Both the position numbers and the translations under genes were made by a program. Positions 41,594 through 48,863 of a stretch of 64,000 bases of DNA are shown here, in pieces. The notes below the pieces were generated by a model. The model was not told where the DNA came from. It searched no databases and saw only the letters and a list, made by a program, of their open reading frames with translations. The first letter of the stretch is position 1; every line of letters begins with the position of its first letter. This stretch comes from Actinomadura madurae (lineage in GTDB: Bacteria > Actinomycetota > Actinomycetes > Streptosporangiales > Streptosporangiaceae): positions 62,001 to 126,000 of the forward strand of contig NZ_FOVH01000014.1 in NCBI RefSeq assembly GCF_900115095.1. Reading direction: 5' to 3'.

Positions 41594-42145
41594 ATGGCAG
41601 CGATCAGCACGCTCGGGCGCGCGGTTCCGGGATCCGGCCGCAACCGCCTCGTCACATTTCTCGGCGCCCTGGCCATCGCGTTCGGTGTCACCGCCGCATG
41701 GCTGCACGGCCAGGCCGGCGAACGGACCGGCGCGGCGTCCGCCAAGAATGAGGCGCTGAGCGACAACGGCCGGACAAGCGAGGTGAAGGGGCAGATCACC
41801 ACGGCGGTGAACACAGCCTTCTCCTACAACTACGCCGACGTGGCGAAAACCGAGAAGGCCGCCCAGGACGTCCTCACCGGTAAAGCCGTCCAGCAGTACA
41901 ACCAGCTCTTCGCGCTGGTCCACAGGCAGGCGCCCCAGCAGAAACAGGTCCTGACCACCACCGTCACCGACTCGGCGGTCACGTCCCTGACCAGGGACCG
42001 CGCCCGCCTGCTGATCTTCGCCGACCAGCGCAACACCCGGACCGACAAGGACAAGACCAGCTACTCCGCCGCCGTCTTCGCCGTCGACGCCGTCCAGATG
42101 AACGGACAATGGAAGATCGACAACATCGACACTCTCGGCGCCTGA
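41594..42145 (+). CDS. Mce-associated membrane protein 4, first operon
   Basis: A 183-residue protein with a transmembrane helix at about 19-37 and an external NTF2-like domain (TTAVNTAFSYNYADVAKTEKA, YNQLFALVHRQAPQQKQVL, VDAVQMNGQWKIDNIDTLG). Starts at ATG 13 nt after the previous stop, with GAGGAGAG upstream. Last gene of the first mce operon; no clear terminator follows, and the next gene has its own promoter-like region. Confidence 0.85.
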   Translation: MAAISTLGRAVPGSGRNRLVTFLGALAIAFGVTAAWLHGQAGERTGAASAKNEALSDNGRTSEVKGQITTAVNTAFSYNYADVAKTEKAAQDVLTGKAVQQYNQLFALVHRQAPQQKQVLTTTVTDSAVTSLTRDRARLLIFADQRNTRTDKDKTSYSAAVFAVDAVQMNGQWKIDNIDTLGA

Positions 42146-42257
42146 CCGCAATGCGCGCGATTCGTGGCCGCTGACAATACAGGGATGCTCGATTGCTAAG
42201 TCGATGACAAAACCAAAAAAACGGTGGTGGAGGCATCGGAAAGGTGTCAATCGGGCC

Positions 42258-42286
42258 TTGATTTACTTGTTACCAGTGCGTATCTT
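42258..42286 (+). promoter_or_regulatory. Predicted sigma-70-type promoter for secreted protein gene
   Basis: TTGATT (42258-42263) and TATCTT (42281-42286) are separated by exactly 17 bp in an AT-rich island (tatatatag follows). It lies in the 305-nt gap after the first mce operon, about 165 nt upstream of the ATG at 42451, leaving a long 5' untranslated region. Confidence 0.55.
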
Positions 42287-42301
42287 ACAGGTATATATAG
42301 G

Positions 42302-42356
42302 GCAGGACAGGGTGGTCGTCTGATGGAGTCGAGGGTTTCGGCTCCATGGGTCCTGC
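42302..42356 (+). promoter_or_regulatory. Structured 5' UTR element upstream of secreted protein gene
   Basis: Outer arms gcaggac (42302-42308) and gtcctgc (42350-42356) pair perfectly and enclose a 10-bp hairpin (atggagtcga / tcggctccat, 42323-42347, loop gggtt, one G-U pair). It would sit near the 5' end of the predicted transcript. It matches no riboswitch class I know; it could be an RNA stabiliser or a regulatory switch. Confidence 0.5.
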
Positions 42357-42450
42357 TCCCCGCTGAACAGGAGGAGTCACACCCAGGAAACCGCAGTCAG
42401 TATCCCCACTAGCCGACAGAAACCACCCTCTGAAGGGAAGCAGAACTGAC

Positions 42451-43098
42451 ATGCGAAAGCTCACCCGAAACGCTCTTGCCGCGACCGCCGTCATGGTCAC
42501 CGGTCTCGGTCTGATGTCCACCCCGGCCTACGCGGCCGACCCGTGGACCGTCTCGCCGGGCGGCGCCATCTCCGGCACCAACCTCGGTCCGCTCACCGCG
42601 ATCGACATGACCACCGGCGCGGCGATCGTGTGCGACTCGTCCACGGCCAGTGGGTCGGCGAAGAGCGGGTCCAACCTGCCCGGCGCCGGCATCGCGCAGC
42701 TGGACAGCGTGTCGTTCTCCACCCCGGGCAACCCGAACAACTGGTGCACCGGGCCGGTGGGGATCGTGGTCCAGGTGACGGCGACGGGCACGCCCTGGCA
42801 GTTCAACGCCCAGGACTACGACGGTGCCGGGGTCACGACCGGCACGCTGACCGGCGTCCAGGCGAGCATCCACGGCAGCGACGAGTGCGACGCCACCGTC
42901 GCGGGCCCCGGCAGCGACACCGGGACGATCGACGGCACGTACGACAACTCCGACGGAACGCTCCGCGTGTCCGGCGGCAACCTCGAGGTCAAGACCGTCG
43001 ACGCGGACTGCGACCCGAGCCTGATCAACGCGGGCGACCAGGTCCTGCTCGACGGCGCCTACCAGGTCTCGCCGCTCCAGATGATCACGCACCCGTGA
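42451..43098 (+). CDS. Secreted WTxxPGG-module protein
   Basis: A 215-residue exported protein: signal peptide ending AYA-AD (cleavage about residue 28), then a single domain beginning PWTVSPGGAISG with four cysteines (VCDSS, WCTGP, DECDA, DADCDP) likely forming two disulphides. The opening motif recurs in the proteins at 43183 and 45412. Beta-rich composition (many Thr, Gly, Val) suggests an immunoglobulin- or jelly-roll-like fold. No named family recognised. ATG with GAAGGGAAGCAGAACTGAC upstream; own promoter predicted. Location between two mce operons suggests an envelope or lipid-handling role (inference). Confidence 0.82.
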   Translation: MRKLTRNALAATAVMVTGLGLMSTPAYAADPWTVSPGGAISGTNLGPLTAIDMTTGAAIVCDSSTASGSAKSGSNLPGAGIAQLDSVSFSTPGNPNNWCTGPVGIVVQVTATGTPWQFNAQDYDGAGVTTGTLTGVQASIHGSDECDATVAGPGSDTGTIDGTYDNSDGTLRVSGGNLEVKTVDADCDPSLINAGDQVLLDGAYQVSPLQMITHP

Positions 43099-43182
43099 TG
43101 ACCGCGACCTGACGCTCCCCCCCGAGGGCCGCATTCGCGCCGAGCGCGCGAATGCGGCCCCCTCCGACGATTGGACGTGGAC

Positions 43183-45300
43183 ATGTTGCAGTACGGCCGC
43201 CGCCTCGCCTCGCTCGCGGCCACCGCGGCCGTGGCGACGGCGCTGGCCGTCGTCGGCATGCCGGGCGCGGGCCCGTCGGCGTCCGCCGACATCGGCGCCG
43301 AGCTGCCCTTCCTGTGCACCACGCCGACGGGAACGCAGCGGGTCGACGTCGCGGTGAAGGCGAGCGCGCCGGCCGCCGGGCGCGTCGGCGAACCCGTGCA
43401 ACCGGGCACGGTCGCGATCAGCGCGAACGTCCCCTCCACGCTCCTGCGCGGACCGGCCGAGCCGGCGGGCGGCGGTACGGCGGATCCCGTGGCACCCGGC
43501 GTTCAGGCGATGGCCGGTGTCACCGGGACGGCGCGGCTGGACGTGGACATCGTCCAGGGCACCCGCGTCCTCGACGCCGGCTGGCCCGTGTTCGCCCTCG
43601 CCGCCGAGGGGCCGTCCACCGGCGAGGCGGTGCGGCTCACCGGCCATGGCGTGACGTCCCCGATCACCCCTTCCGCGCCGGGCCAGCTGGCCTGGCGGGC
43701 ACGCGGCCTGACACTCGTCCTCGACGACTCCGAGGGGACGGCCGGGAAGCCGGTCTCGTTGAACTGCACCCCGCCGCGCAGTCCGCGGCTCGGAAGCGTC
43801 TCGGTGCGGGGTCGGACCCCGGCCGCGGCCGGGGTCCCGGCCACGGGGCAGGGCATCGCGCCGCAGGCGGAACCGCCAAGCACCCTCGAATGCTTCGAGA
43901 TCCCGCCGCCGCCGGTGAACCCCGGCGACGATCCCGAGTACAGCCTGAACCTGGACGAGAAACTCTACGAGATCTTCAACAAGCCGGAACGTCCCAGCAC
44001 GGGCATCGCGCGGGTTCCCCCGGAGGGGTATGACCCCGGCCTACCCTATTGTGCGCGCGGCGCCGGATTCGCCAATATCAAGAAACTCGGCAGCGCCACC
44101 CCCATTGCGGCGGAAAGCGTCTTCAGGCGAGGGGTGGTCACCTATCGCGCCAATCCTCCCACGACCGGCACGAACTACCTTGAGCAGCAGGGCTATGTGC
44201 TCAACACCACCGTGCCGAGCAGAGCCACGATCCTGTCGCTCGGTTTCATGCCCACGACGGCGGCGGCGGAGACGGTGCAGCTCCGCGCGCCCGGCGACCC
44301 CATCAACCGCAAGGTCGGAAACCTGCGCATCGTCGCGCCATTGCAGGCGCCCAACGTCCGCCCGCCAGGTGTGGAGAGCAGCAACGCCTGGATGCGCCAG
44401 TACGTAGCCGTGCGCGTCAAGGACGTGTCGGTCAACGGCACCGCCCTGAACGTGGGACAGAACTGCGGCAGCGGTCGGACCCTGCTGTCGCTCTCCTCGT
44501 TCATGGGCGATGAGGAAACGGGATTCATCAGACCCGACGACGGCCAGACCTTCACCGGGGAAATGGATATTCCGGCGTTCTCCCATTGCGGTGTGGGCGA
44601 GGACCTGAGCCCGCTGTTCACGGCGAGCATCTCCGGCTCCGGCAACTACGCGAAGATCGAGTCCGGCCCCTGGTGCAGGCCGTCGGAGACGCGGGACTGC
44701 GACGCCGATCCCGAAGAACCGCAGACCTGGACGATCTCACCGGGCGGAGACGTCACGGCCACGGTCGCCCCGTTCGTCATCGCGGGGACCGGCGCCTCCC
44801 AGATCCGCTGCGAGGCGGCCGCGCTGCGGTTCCACCTCGACAAACAGCACTGGCGCCAGCGCTTCATGCTGGCCGAGGTTACCCCCACGTTCACCGGCTG
44901 CGTGCTCTCGGCATCCGGACGCGAGTTCCCCCTCGCCCTCTCCGTGGCTTCGAACTGGTGGTTCAACGGACGGCCCATCGTGAACGACACGGTGACCCTG
45001 GAACTCAACGGCATTCTCATCAACGCGTCCGGGAAGATCCCCGCCACCGCCACCGGCGAAGTGCCGAGCACCTCCTGCGCCATCCGCATCGGAAACATCC
45101 CCGCTCTGGCCTCGACGGAGGAGACGTACGCCGGGCTGGTCGGCGGATACGCGAACGGCACGTTCACCGCCAGCGCCTCGATGCGAGTCACGAACAAGAC
45201 GACATGCCCGTCCTGGACGGGCTTCTCGAGAGCGGGATTCGGGCGGATCACGAACGCCGCGTTCGCCTGGGACCCGCCGCAGAACTTCACGCTCAAATAG
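43183..45300 (+). CDS. Large secreted multi-domain protein with WTxxPGG module
   Basis: About 705 residues. Signal peptide ending near ASA-DI (about 35); an N-terminal beta domain (IGAELPFLCTTPTGTQRVDV) resembling DUF6801-type domains of actinomycete surface proteins; a middle region with several cysteines (LECFEIPPPPVNPGDD, GLPYCARGAGF, NVGQNCGSGR); and a C-terminal domain that opens with TWTISPGGDVTATVAPF and matches the single-domain proteins on either side. No transmembrane helix or sortase signal at the C-terminus, so it is released or held non-covalently. ATG at 43183 is used; TTG (43171) and GTG (43177) are also in frame. A strong hairpin follows the stop. Confidence 0.8.
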   Translation: MLQYGRRLASLAATAAVATALAVVGMPGAGPSASADIGAELPFLCTTPTGTQRVDVAVKASAPAAGRVGEPVQPGTVAISANVPSTLLRGPAEPAGGGTADPVAPGVQAMAGVTGTARLDVDIVQGTRVLDAGWPVFALAAEGPSTGEAVRLTGHGVTSPITPSAPGQLAWRARGLTLVLDDSEGTAGKPVSLNCTPPRSPRLGSVSVRGRTPAAAGVPATGQGIAPQAEPPSTLECFEIPPPPVNPGDDPEYSLNLDEKLYEIFNKPERPSTGIARVPPEGYDPGLPYCARGAGFANIKKLGSATPIAAESVFRRGVVTYRANPPTTGTNYLEQQGYVLNTTVPSRATILSLGFMPTTAAAETVQLRAPGDPINRKVGNLRIVAPLQAPNVRPPGVESSNAWMRQYVAVRVKDVSVNGTALNVGQNCGSGRTLLSLSSFMGDEETGFIRPDDGQTFTGEMDIPAFSHCGVGEDLSPLFTASISGSGNYAKIESGPWCRPSETRDCDADPEEPQTWTISPGGDVTATVAPFVIAGTGASQIRCEAAALRFHLDKQHWRQRFMLAEVTPTFTGCVLSASGREFPLALSVASNWWFNGRPIVNDTVTLELNGILINASGKIPATATGEVPSTSCAIRIGNIPALASTEETYAGLVGGYANGTFTASASMRVTNKTTCPSWTGFSRAGFGRITNAAFAWDPPQNFTLK

Positions 45301-45344
45301 CGGGTCGTGCCCGTTCGCCACCACCCCGGTCCGGGCACGCACCC

Positions 45345-45383
45345 GCCGGTCCGCCGCAGGCCGCGCACCTGCGGCGGACCGGC
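45345..45383 (+). terminator. Strong 16-bp hairpin terminator
   Basis: gccggtccgccgcagg (45345-45360) pairs perfectly with cctgcggcggaccggc (45368-45383), loop of seven bases. It lies 44 nt after the large secreted protein gene and 28 nt before the next start, and probably separates the two transcripts. Confidence 0.85.
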
Positions 45384-45411
45384 CTGAGACTCCCGACGAA
45401 AGGGTGGCCGT

Positions 45412-46011
45412 ATGAAAGTGCTTGCCCTGACAGCCATTCTCGCCGCCCTCCTGCCGGCGTCGGCCCCAGAGGACACCTGGACGGTCACACCGGGAGGATC
45501 CGTGACGGCCACGGCACCGGTGGAGATTCGCAATACCGACCGGGGCTGGAGCATCGACTGCGCCGGCGCCACCTTCACCGGATCCGCCGAATCCGGAGCC
45601 GGGGACACGACGGAACCGCTCATCGAATTCGACGAGGCCACCTTCCAGGACTGCACCGGCCCGGACGGCGTCGGATACACGGTCACGATGACCAGCGGCG
45701 TCCAGCTGGAGATGTACGCCTCGTCCTACGACGCCGGAACAGGCAAGACGACGGGCACCCTCTTCGGCTTCCACCTCAACCTCGTCGGGACGAACAGGTG
45801 CCAGGCGGATATAGCGGATCCCACCGGCAACCTCGGAACGGCCGACGCGGCCTTCACCAACGGAAGCAGCGTGCTCAGACTCGACAGCGGGAACATGGGC
45901 GTCACTTTCGTCAACTTCGCCTGTCCAAGCGGATTCATCGCAACCGAAGACCGGATCGTGGTCGCCGCACGACTAACGGTGACCCCTCCCCAAACGATTT
46001 CCAGCCCCTGA
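45412..46011 (+). CDS. Secreted WTxxPGG-module protein
   Basis: A 199-residue protein with a short signal peptide (cleavage after about residue 18, ASA-PED) and one domain opening DTWTVTPGGSVTATAPVEI, followed by SIDCAGATFTG, FQDCTGPDG, TNRCQADIAD and NFACPSG; the cysteine order and spacing parallel the 42451 protein. Probably binds to or remodels an extracellular ligand, but this is unknown. ATG with GAAAGG upstream. Confidence 0.8.
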   Translation: MKVLALTAILAALLPASAPEDTWTVTPGGSVTATAPVEIRNTDRGWSIDCAGATFTGSAESGAGDTTEPLIEFDEATFQDCTGPDGVGYTVTMTSGVQLEMYASSYDAGTGKTTGTLFGFHLNLVGTNRCQADIADPTGNLGTADAAFTNGSSVLRLDSGNMGVTFVNFACPSGFIATEDRIVVAARLTVTPPQTISSP

Positions 46012-46114
46012 CAACCGCCGCCGAAATGCATCCCCGCTGACAATGCGACCACTCGCACAAAAGCTCTTTCTGGCACCCGCTGACAAGATCGAAGATTTGC
46101 CTCAAAAATGCGCA

Positions 46115-46144
46115 CCGCCATGTATTGAACCATCAATATGGCGG
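46115..46144. promoter_or_regulatory. 30-bp inverted repeat
   Basis: ccgccatgtattga and tcaatatggcgg are inverted copies with one bulged base, 4-base centre. The element lies 104 nt after one secreted-protein gene and 69 nt before the next (46213) in AT-rich sequence. It may be a terminator for the former or an operator for the latter; a U-tract is absent, which favours the operator reading. Confidence 0.6.
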
Positions 46145-46212
46145 GCTTACTCTCCCCCTAGGAATCAAGGATCGAAGTCCCTCGTATTCGCGCAGAAAGA
46201 AAGGACCCGACC

Positions 46213-47031
46213 GTGAAGCTCGCCCGTCCCGTCAAGCGCGTGACCCGGCTCGCGCTTTCCGCCGCCGCCCTGGGCGCGGCGCTGACCGTGGGCGCGGGGA
46301 CCGCGGCGCAGGCCGCCCCCGCCGCGCCCGCCGCCAACCCCGACCCGATCCCGGACACCTTCGACTTCTCCGACTGCCCGCCGCTTCCCGAGGGCTCCGA
46401 CCCGCGCCTGTCCAGGTGCGTCTCCGTGATCGTCACCAGCGGGACCTTCCATGTCGGCGCCTTCGACCAGGCGATCGACAAGCCGATCCGCATGACGTTC
46501 GCGAACGCCTACAACCCGCAGACCTTCAAGTACACCGCGGTGTTCGGGAAGATGCGCGCGGAGCGGATGCTCGTCCAGCCCGGCCTGTTCGGCGACCCGC
46601 TGCTGACCGCGGTGTACGCGCAGCCCGAGTACGCCGGCGTCTTCGACCAGCCGACGAGCGCGGACTTCCACATCAAGGTCGGCCTGAAGATCCGGCTGGT
46701 CAACCCGTTCCTCGGCTCCAACTGCCGGGTCGGCAGCGACAGCAACCCGATCACTCTCGAACTCACCACCGCCACCACCTCGCCACCGGCCCCGAACACC
46801 CCGATCACCGGCGAGCCGGCGAGGGTCGTCCGCACCGACCCGCCGCCCACCGTGCGGTCCGCCAAGCACGTCGACAACTCGTTCTCGGTGCCCGGCGCGA
46901 AGGGCTGCGTCTTCGGCGGCGGCATCGCCGACTGGCTCGTCAACCAGGTCGGCGGCTTCCCGTCGGCGGCCGGCAAGAACACCGTCATCTTCAACGAGTA
47001 CCTGGCCCTGAAGCCCTACAGCGAACTCTGA
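46213..47031 (+). CDS. Secreted protein of unknown family
   Basis: A 272-residue exported protein: Arg-rich n-region, hydrophobic core and cleavage near AQA-AP (about residue 34). Mature chain has four cysteines (SDCPPLP, SRCVSV, SNCRVG, KGCVFGGG), a Val/Thr-rich first half (FHVGAFDQAIDKPIRMTFAN) and ends SAAGKNTVIFNEYLALKPY. No transmembrane segment, so it is probably released. ATG or GTG start: the ATG at 46213 is 3 nt after a GTG-free spacer and AAGAAAGGA lies upstream. Different sequence from its WTxxPGG neighbours; family not recognised, though many actinomycetes encode secreted proteins of this kind near mce loci. Confidence 0.78.
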   Translation: MKLARPVKRVTRLALSAAALGAALTVGAGTAAQAAPAAPAANPDPIPDTFDFSDCPPLPEGSDPRLSRCVSVIVTSGTFHVGAFDQAIDKPIRMTFANAYNPQTFKYTAVFGKMRAERMLVQPGLFGDPLLTAVYAQPEYAGVFDQPTSADFHIKVGLKIRLVNPFLGSNCRVGSDSNPITLELTTATTSPPAPNTPITGEPARVVRTDPPPTVRSAKHVDNSFSVPGAKGCVFGGGIADWLVNQVGGFPSAAGKNTVIFNEYLALKPYSEL

Positions 47032-47043
47032 CCGCCCCAAGCC

Positions 47044-47070
47044 CGTGCCCGCGGCACCCCCGCGGGCACG
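47044..47070 (+). terminator. Hairpin terminator after secreted protein gene
   Basis: cgtgcccgcgg (47044-47054) and ccgcgggcacg (47060-47070) form a perfect 11-bp stem with a 5-base loop, 12 nt after the stop codon at 47031. Confidence 0.85.
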
Positions 47071-47105
47071 GCCGCCCTCAAGTTCGGCCCGGTCACCCCT
47101 ACAGC

Positions 47106-47246
47106 CTTCACCTCACCGACCTTGTCAACTTGACCACCGGCGCGGCCGTGGTGTGCGAGGGCGGGACGTTCCACGGCGATCCCCAGCCTCAGCTACAGCG
47201 ACGCGTAGAGGGCCCACGCGGCCTCAGGCAAAAACCTCGTCGATAG
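47106..47246 (+). pseudogene. Remnant of a fourth WTxxPGG-type secreted protein
   Basis: The plus frame reads LHLTDLVNLTTGAAVVCEGG followed by TFHGDPQ, which lines up with PLTAIDMTTGAAIVCDSS of the 42451 protein. Neither a start codon nor a signal peptide precedes it and similarity is lost after about 30 residues, so this is the leftover of a truncated paralogue. It is joined directly to a broken nuclease gene on the other strand. Confidence 0.65.
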
Positions 47247-47526
47247 TCTGAGCGACGGCAACACGCCGCACCCACATGCGAAGCTGCTGAAGATCTCGGC
47301 AGTCGGTAATACGCCGACGAAGCTCCTCATCGACGTCGAACCCACGCGCCTCCAGCACAACAAGAAGTATCTCGATCGCACCCTCAATCCTGCCTTCGGC
47401 CTCACCTTTAAGCCTGGCTTCGGCTTTGGCCCGAGCCTTGCCTTCGGCGATGTACTTTGAGGCGAAGTCGCTTTTCCGATCGTAGGTGCCCTCTTGCATG
47501 ATCTCCCGTTCAGTCTCGTACGGCTA
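47224..47526 (-). pseudogene. Truncated copy of the Rpn-like nuclease gene (3' part)
   Basis: From 47499 down, 91 residues (MQEGTYDRKSDFASKYIAEG ... VAVAQTIDEVFA) match the C-terminal 90 or so residues of the intact 297-residue gene at 47736-48629. Just upstream, similarity continues for about 25 nt but with a two-base deletion and an in-frame TGA, so the protein could not be continuous with a longer domain. It is a partial tandem copy lacking the catalytic region; the ATG at 47499 could still give a short peptide. Confidence 0.75.
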
Positions 47527-47735
47527 CGGGGTGCCGCAAGCGTGGTGGCGAGGGATGCCAGCCGTGCCCGCGCCTGGCTCAGCGAATCGGGTGTGTGTAG
47601 GCCGAGACCCAGCTCGAAGCCTGGAGATCGCGCGAGCCGCGCTGCTGTTCTTCCCGCGCTTGGAGGGTGGTGTCTCGCGGTGGTGACGATTCGCCCGCCA
47701 GGCAGTCTGTGCATCCTGGCGGGCGGGGTGTCAGG

Positions 47736-48629
47736 TCAGGTGAAGATCTCGTCGAGGGTTTGGGCGGTGGCTGCGCGTCGGACCCAGTTGTCGAGCTGCT
47801 GGAGGTCTTTGCAGTTTGTGATGCGCTGGCGGAGGTCGTCGTCGATGGTGAAGCCGCGCGCCTCTAGGACGACGAGGAGCACCTTGATCTCACCCTCAAC
47901 TTCGCCCTCGATCCTGCCTTCGGCTTTGCCCTCGGCTTTGCCTTCGGCTATGTGTTTGAGGGCGAAGTCGCTTTTCCACTCGTAGGTGCCGGCTTGCATG
48001 ATCTCCTCCAGGCAGTCTCGTGCGGCTTCGGAGAGCTGTGACCGCACGTAGTCATGGTACAGCTCGCCCTTGTCCCGGTCCGTGACCTCCAGCGCCTCGG
48101 CGAAGGCCGTCAGGACGGCTTCGCGGTCGGGGCCGTCGGCGTTGGCGAGGGTGCTCAGGACGGTCAGTTCCGGGAGCGAGCGGGCCTTGTTCAGGTCGGT
48201 GACGGCGGGAGCCTTCGTGAGGTCCAGTACCCAGGGGCGCAGGACCCAGCCCTCGTGTCCGCTTTCGATGGGTTCGCGGCACCAGGTGGCCGTTCGCTTG
48301 TTCGGGCACAGGACGAGGAGCGTGACCGGGCACTTACGGCGGGCGCGGAGTGTGGACAGGTAGACCGGCCAGCTGAAGCGTTTGCGCTCGTCCGGCTTGC
48401 GCTGGACCTCTACGACGATCGCGAGGTCTGGGCGGTGGGGGTCGCCTAGGAGGACGGTCGAGTCGCACCGGTATTCGGTGGGGTTGCAGTCGGTGAGCGT
48501 CTCCGATCCATGGGAGATCTGTTCGTATTCGGGGGGTTTGATACCGGAAACCAGCTGGAGGAGTTCCGGGGCGAGTGCGGGCTCGTTCCGGATCAGTTCC
48601 AGTGGCACCTCGTGATCTACGGATGGCAC
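47736..48629 (-). CDS. Rpn-like PD-(D/E)XK nuclease-family protein
   Basis: A 297-residue protein of an actinobacterial family related to recombination-promoting (Rpn) nucleases/transposase-like proteins. Candidate catalytic residues are D68 and E74-V-Q76 in RPDLAIVVEVQRKPDE, followed by WPVYLSTLRARRKCPVTLLVL. The C-terminus has a Lys/Glu/Gly coiled segment (AEGKAEGKAEGRIEGEVEGE) and a conserved helical end. Such genes are often duplicated and decayed in these genomes, and a broken partial copy lies directly downstream. Its role, in recombination or defence, is not established. Confidence 0.7.
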   Translation of the reverse strand: MPSVDHEVPLELIRNEPALAPELLQLVSGIKPPEYEQISHGSETLTDCNPTEYRCDSTVLLGDPHRPDLAIVVEVQRKPDERKRFSWPVYLSTLRARRKCPVTLLVLCPNKRTATWCREPIESGHEGWVLRPWVLDLTKAPAVTDLNKARSLPELTVLSTLANADGPDREAVLTAFAEALEVTDRDKGELYHDYVRSQLSEAARDCLEEIMQAGTYEWKSDFALKHIAEGKAEGKAEGRIEGEVEGEIKVLLVVLEARGFTIDDDLRQRITNCKDLQQLDNWVRRAATAQTLDEIFT

Positions 48630-48679
48630 GCGGCGGACGCTATCGGTGTTCGTGTGGACGCGGAGGGTGAAAGTCGTTA

Positions 48680-48863
48680 CTTGGGGTAATGGTGGGGGTT
48701 GTCGCTTGAGTCGGGGGTGTGGTGGTGGGTTGTAATTTGTCTTTCGGTGATCATGGGGGGTGCTTGGAATTGTCGTTTGGTGAGTGTTTTTTGGGTGGTG
48801 ATGCGTGGGGGTGGGGTGGTGGGTTACCTTTTATTGGGCCTTTTTGGGTGAGGGGAGGGGTTA
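48680..48863 (+). other. G+T-rich, strand-asymmetric intergenic segment
   Basis: For about 180 nt the plus strand is almost wholly G and T, unlike any other non-coding stretch here. It contains runs such as tttttgggtg (twice) and a potential G-quadruplex, ggggg-t-gggg-tggt-ggg, near 48806-48823. It sits between the Rpn-like gene and the PucR gene at 48864. No gene is supported in it; the PucR ribosome site (GAGGGGAGGGG) lies at its end. Confidence 0.6.

Noticed and set aside
42302..42356. Known riboswitch (cyclic-di-AMP, cyclic-di-GMP, cobalamin)
   Set aside because: None of the conserved cores of these classes is present; only generic hairpins are seen.
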